Below are positions 4,353 to 5,165 of a DNA stretch of 5,165 nt, piece after piece (position 1 is the stretch's first letter; each line of letters starts with the position of its first letter). The position numbers and the translations under genes were made by a program. The notes beneath the pieces were generated by a model. That model was not told the origin of the DNA and made no database searches. It saw only the letters and a list, made by a program, of their open reading frames with translations. The DNA is from an uncultured Collinsella sp. (GTDB lineage: Bacteria; Actinomycetota; Coriobacteriia; Coriobacteriales; Coriobacteriaceae): the NCBI GenBank assembly GCA_958445065.1, contig CAUCQW010000049.1:1-5165 (forward strand), read 5' to 3'.

Positions 4353-5165
4353 TCAAAGTACCGTCGCCTCGGTCGGTATCGCGCCCAGTACCGCCGCATA
4401 CTCGGTGGGGTAGAGCCGGCTGATTGTCTTCACGTCGCGGATGACGATATTGCGGTCGTCCGGTTCAGTGATGCCGTACCCGAATGCCTGGAGCGTCTCG
4501 ATAGCCTCCTGGATACGCTGCTGGAACATCGGACCCGGATCGACTCGAAGTCCGAGGTAGCCGCGCCACAGGCATGGCGAGACGCGGAGCATGTTGTGGA
4601 TCTTGGAAATCGGCTCGATGTCGGCGTAGACGTTGAGCGTCACCATGGCGTCCTTGTGTCCCAAGATTGATTGGAGCGCCTTGATATCCCCGCCTTGGCG
4701 GATCCACTGCGTCGCGAACGTGTGGCGAAGTCCGTGGAACGTAATCAGCTCGTCGTTGGTACCCATGAGGCCGTTGGTCTCCGAGAACGTCTTGAACGCG
4801 CGGCGGACGTAGCTGGTCGTCGCGAAGGTCGCGCCCGGCTCCGACAGGATGTAGCAGTCCCCAATTCCGACCGACCCCGCAAGGCCGCGCGAGCGCAGCT
4901 TCCCGCGGTCAATCTCGAGGATCTCCTTCAGGAAGGGGAGAAGGCCCATCGGGTCGATGGGGATCGACCTCAAGTCATGGCTCTTGGTGTCCTTGATGAA
5001 GGAGCCCATTCCCTTTGCGTATGCCACCGAGTGCCTGACCGAGATCGCCCCTGCATCGAAGTCCACATCGCACCAGCGCAGGGCGCAGACCTCGCCGATG
5101 CGCATCCCCGTGTGCAGGGCGAGCACGACCGCCCTCTTGAAGCGCGAATCGGGCATCATGGAGCA
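4353..5165 (-). CDS. Tyrosine recombinase/integrase, C-terminal part (5' end outside window)
   Basis: The visible 270 residues contain the full catalytic domain. Counting from the Met at 5159: HTGMRIGE with catalytic Arg20, beta-hairpin Lys near 56-59 (IKDTKS), HGLRHTF with His142 and Arg145, LGHKDAMVTLNVYAD with His168 and nucleophile Tyr178. The frame continues as Cys-Ser upstream of 5159 to the window edge, so the N-terminal arm- and core-binding domains lie outside. About 90 residues follow the tyrosine, a long tail for this family. It belongs to the phage/ICE integrase type that cuts and joins DNA through a phosphotyrosine link, acting in the cytoplasm on attachment sites. A terminator follows at 4272-4311. 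An attachment site could not be identified. A shufflon-type role on the pilin genes is possible but unsupported. Confidence 0.93.
   Translation of the reverse strand, partial: CSMMPDSRFKRAVVLALHTGMRIGEVCALRWCDVDFDAGAISVRHSVAYAKGMGSFIKDTKSHDLRSIPIDPMGLLPFLKEILEIDRGKLRSRGLAGSVGIGDCYILSEPGATFATTSYVRRAFKTFSETNGLMGTNDELITFHGLRHTFATQWIRQGGDIKALQSILGHKDAMVTLNVYADIEPISKIHNMLRVSPCLWRGYLGLRVDPGPMFQQRIQEAIETLQAFGYGITEPDDRNIVIRDVKTISRLYPTEYAAVLGAIPTEATVL

Overview
The window looks like accessory DNA from a GC-rich, Gram-positive-type bacterium. I favour an actinobacterium of class Coriobacteriia (gut lineage), for three reasons: strong AAGGAG-type ribosome binding sites, a near-perfect Gram-positive LexA box, and Flp-type (Tad) pilin N-termini joined to BspA-like leucine-rich repeats. 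This is inferred from protein character, not from a marker gene, so confidence is moderate to low.

Layout, left to right. Positions 64-89 hold two overlapping odd palindromes. Positions 103-314 (minus strand) look like a free-standing structured RNA of about 210 nt with its own TATAAT promoter and a textbook intrinsic terminator. Positions 371-426 carry a degenerate run of 8-bp units. At 443-1426 (minus) lies an intact surface protein: a class III (Flp/TadE-type) prepilin leader and membrane helix followed by a BspA/DUF285-type repeat domain. Diverging from it is a 100-residue protein (1572-1874, plus) whose promoter region contains a 13/14 match to the LexA operator. Positions 1887-2588 hold two apparent gene pieces in opposite orientation that meet near 2180-2260. 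At 2639-3600 (minus) is a second pilin-LRR paralogue whose start is out of frame at a run of nine Gs. An HTH regulator (3825-4262, plus) and the C-terminal 270 residues of a tyrosine recombinase (4353 to the window end, minus) converge on a 16-bp stem terminator.

The two pilin-LRR genes share a ~406-bp 5' segment (ribosome binding site, leader, pilin helix and pre-LRR region, about 85% identical by eye) and then diverge through the LRR region. Each also has a TGCCGCNGCGGCA palindrome exactly 85 bp upstream of its ATG, although the sequence between palindrome and ribosome binding site is not conserved. This suggests a small family of surface-displayed pilin-like binders under common control. 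One member appears intact. The other appears switched off by a contingency G tract or damaged by a frameshift. The recombinase, HTH protein, LexA-controlled gene and rearranged gene pieces suggest that the locus sits on or beside a mobile element.

Most promising for new biology: the pilin-LRR fusion with the G9 switch, the unassigned structured RNA, and the shared upstream palindrome.
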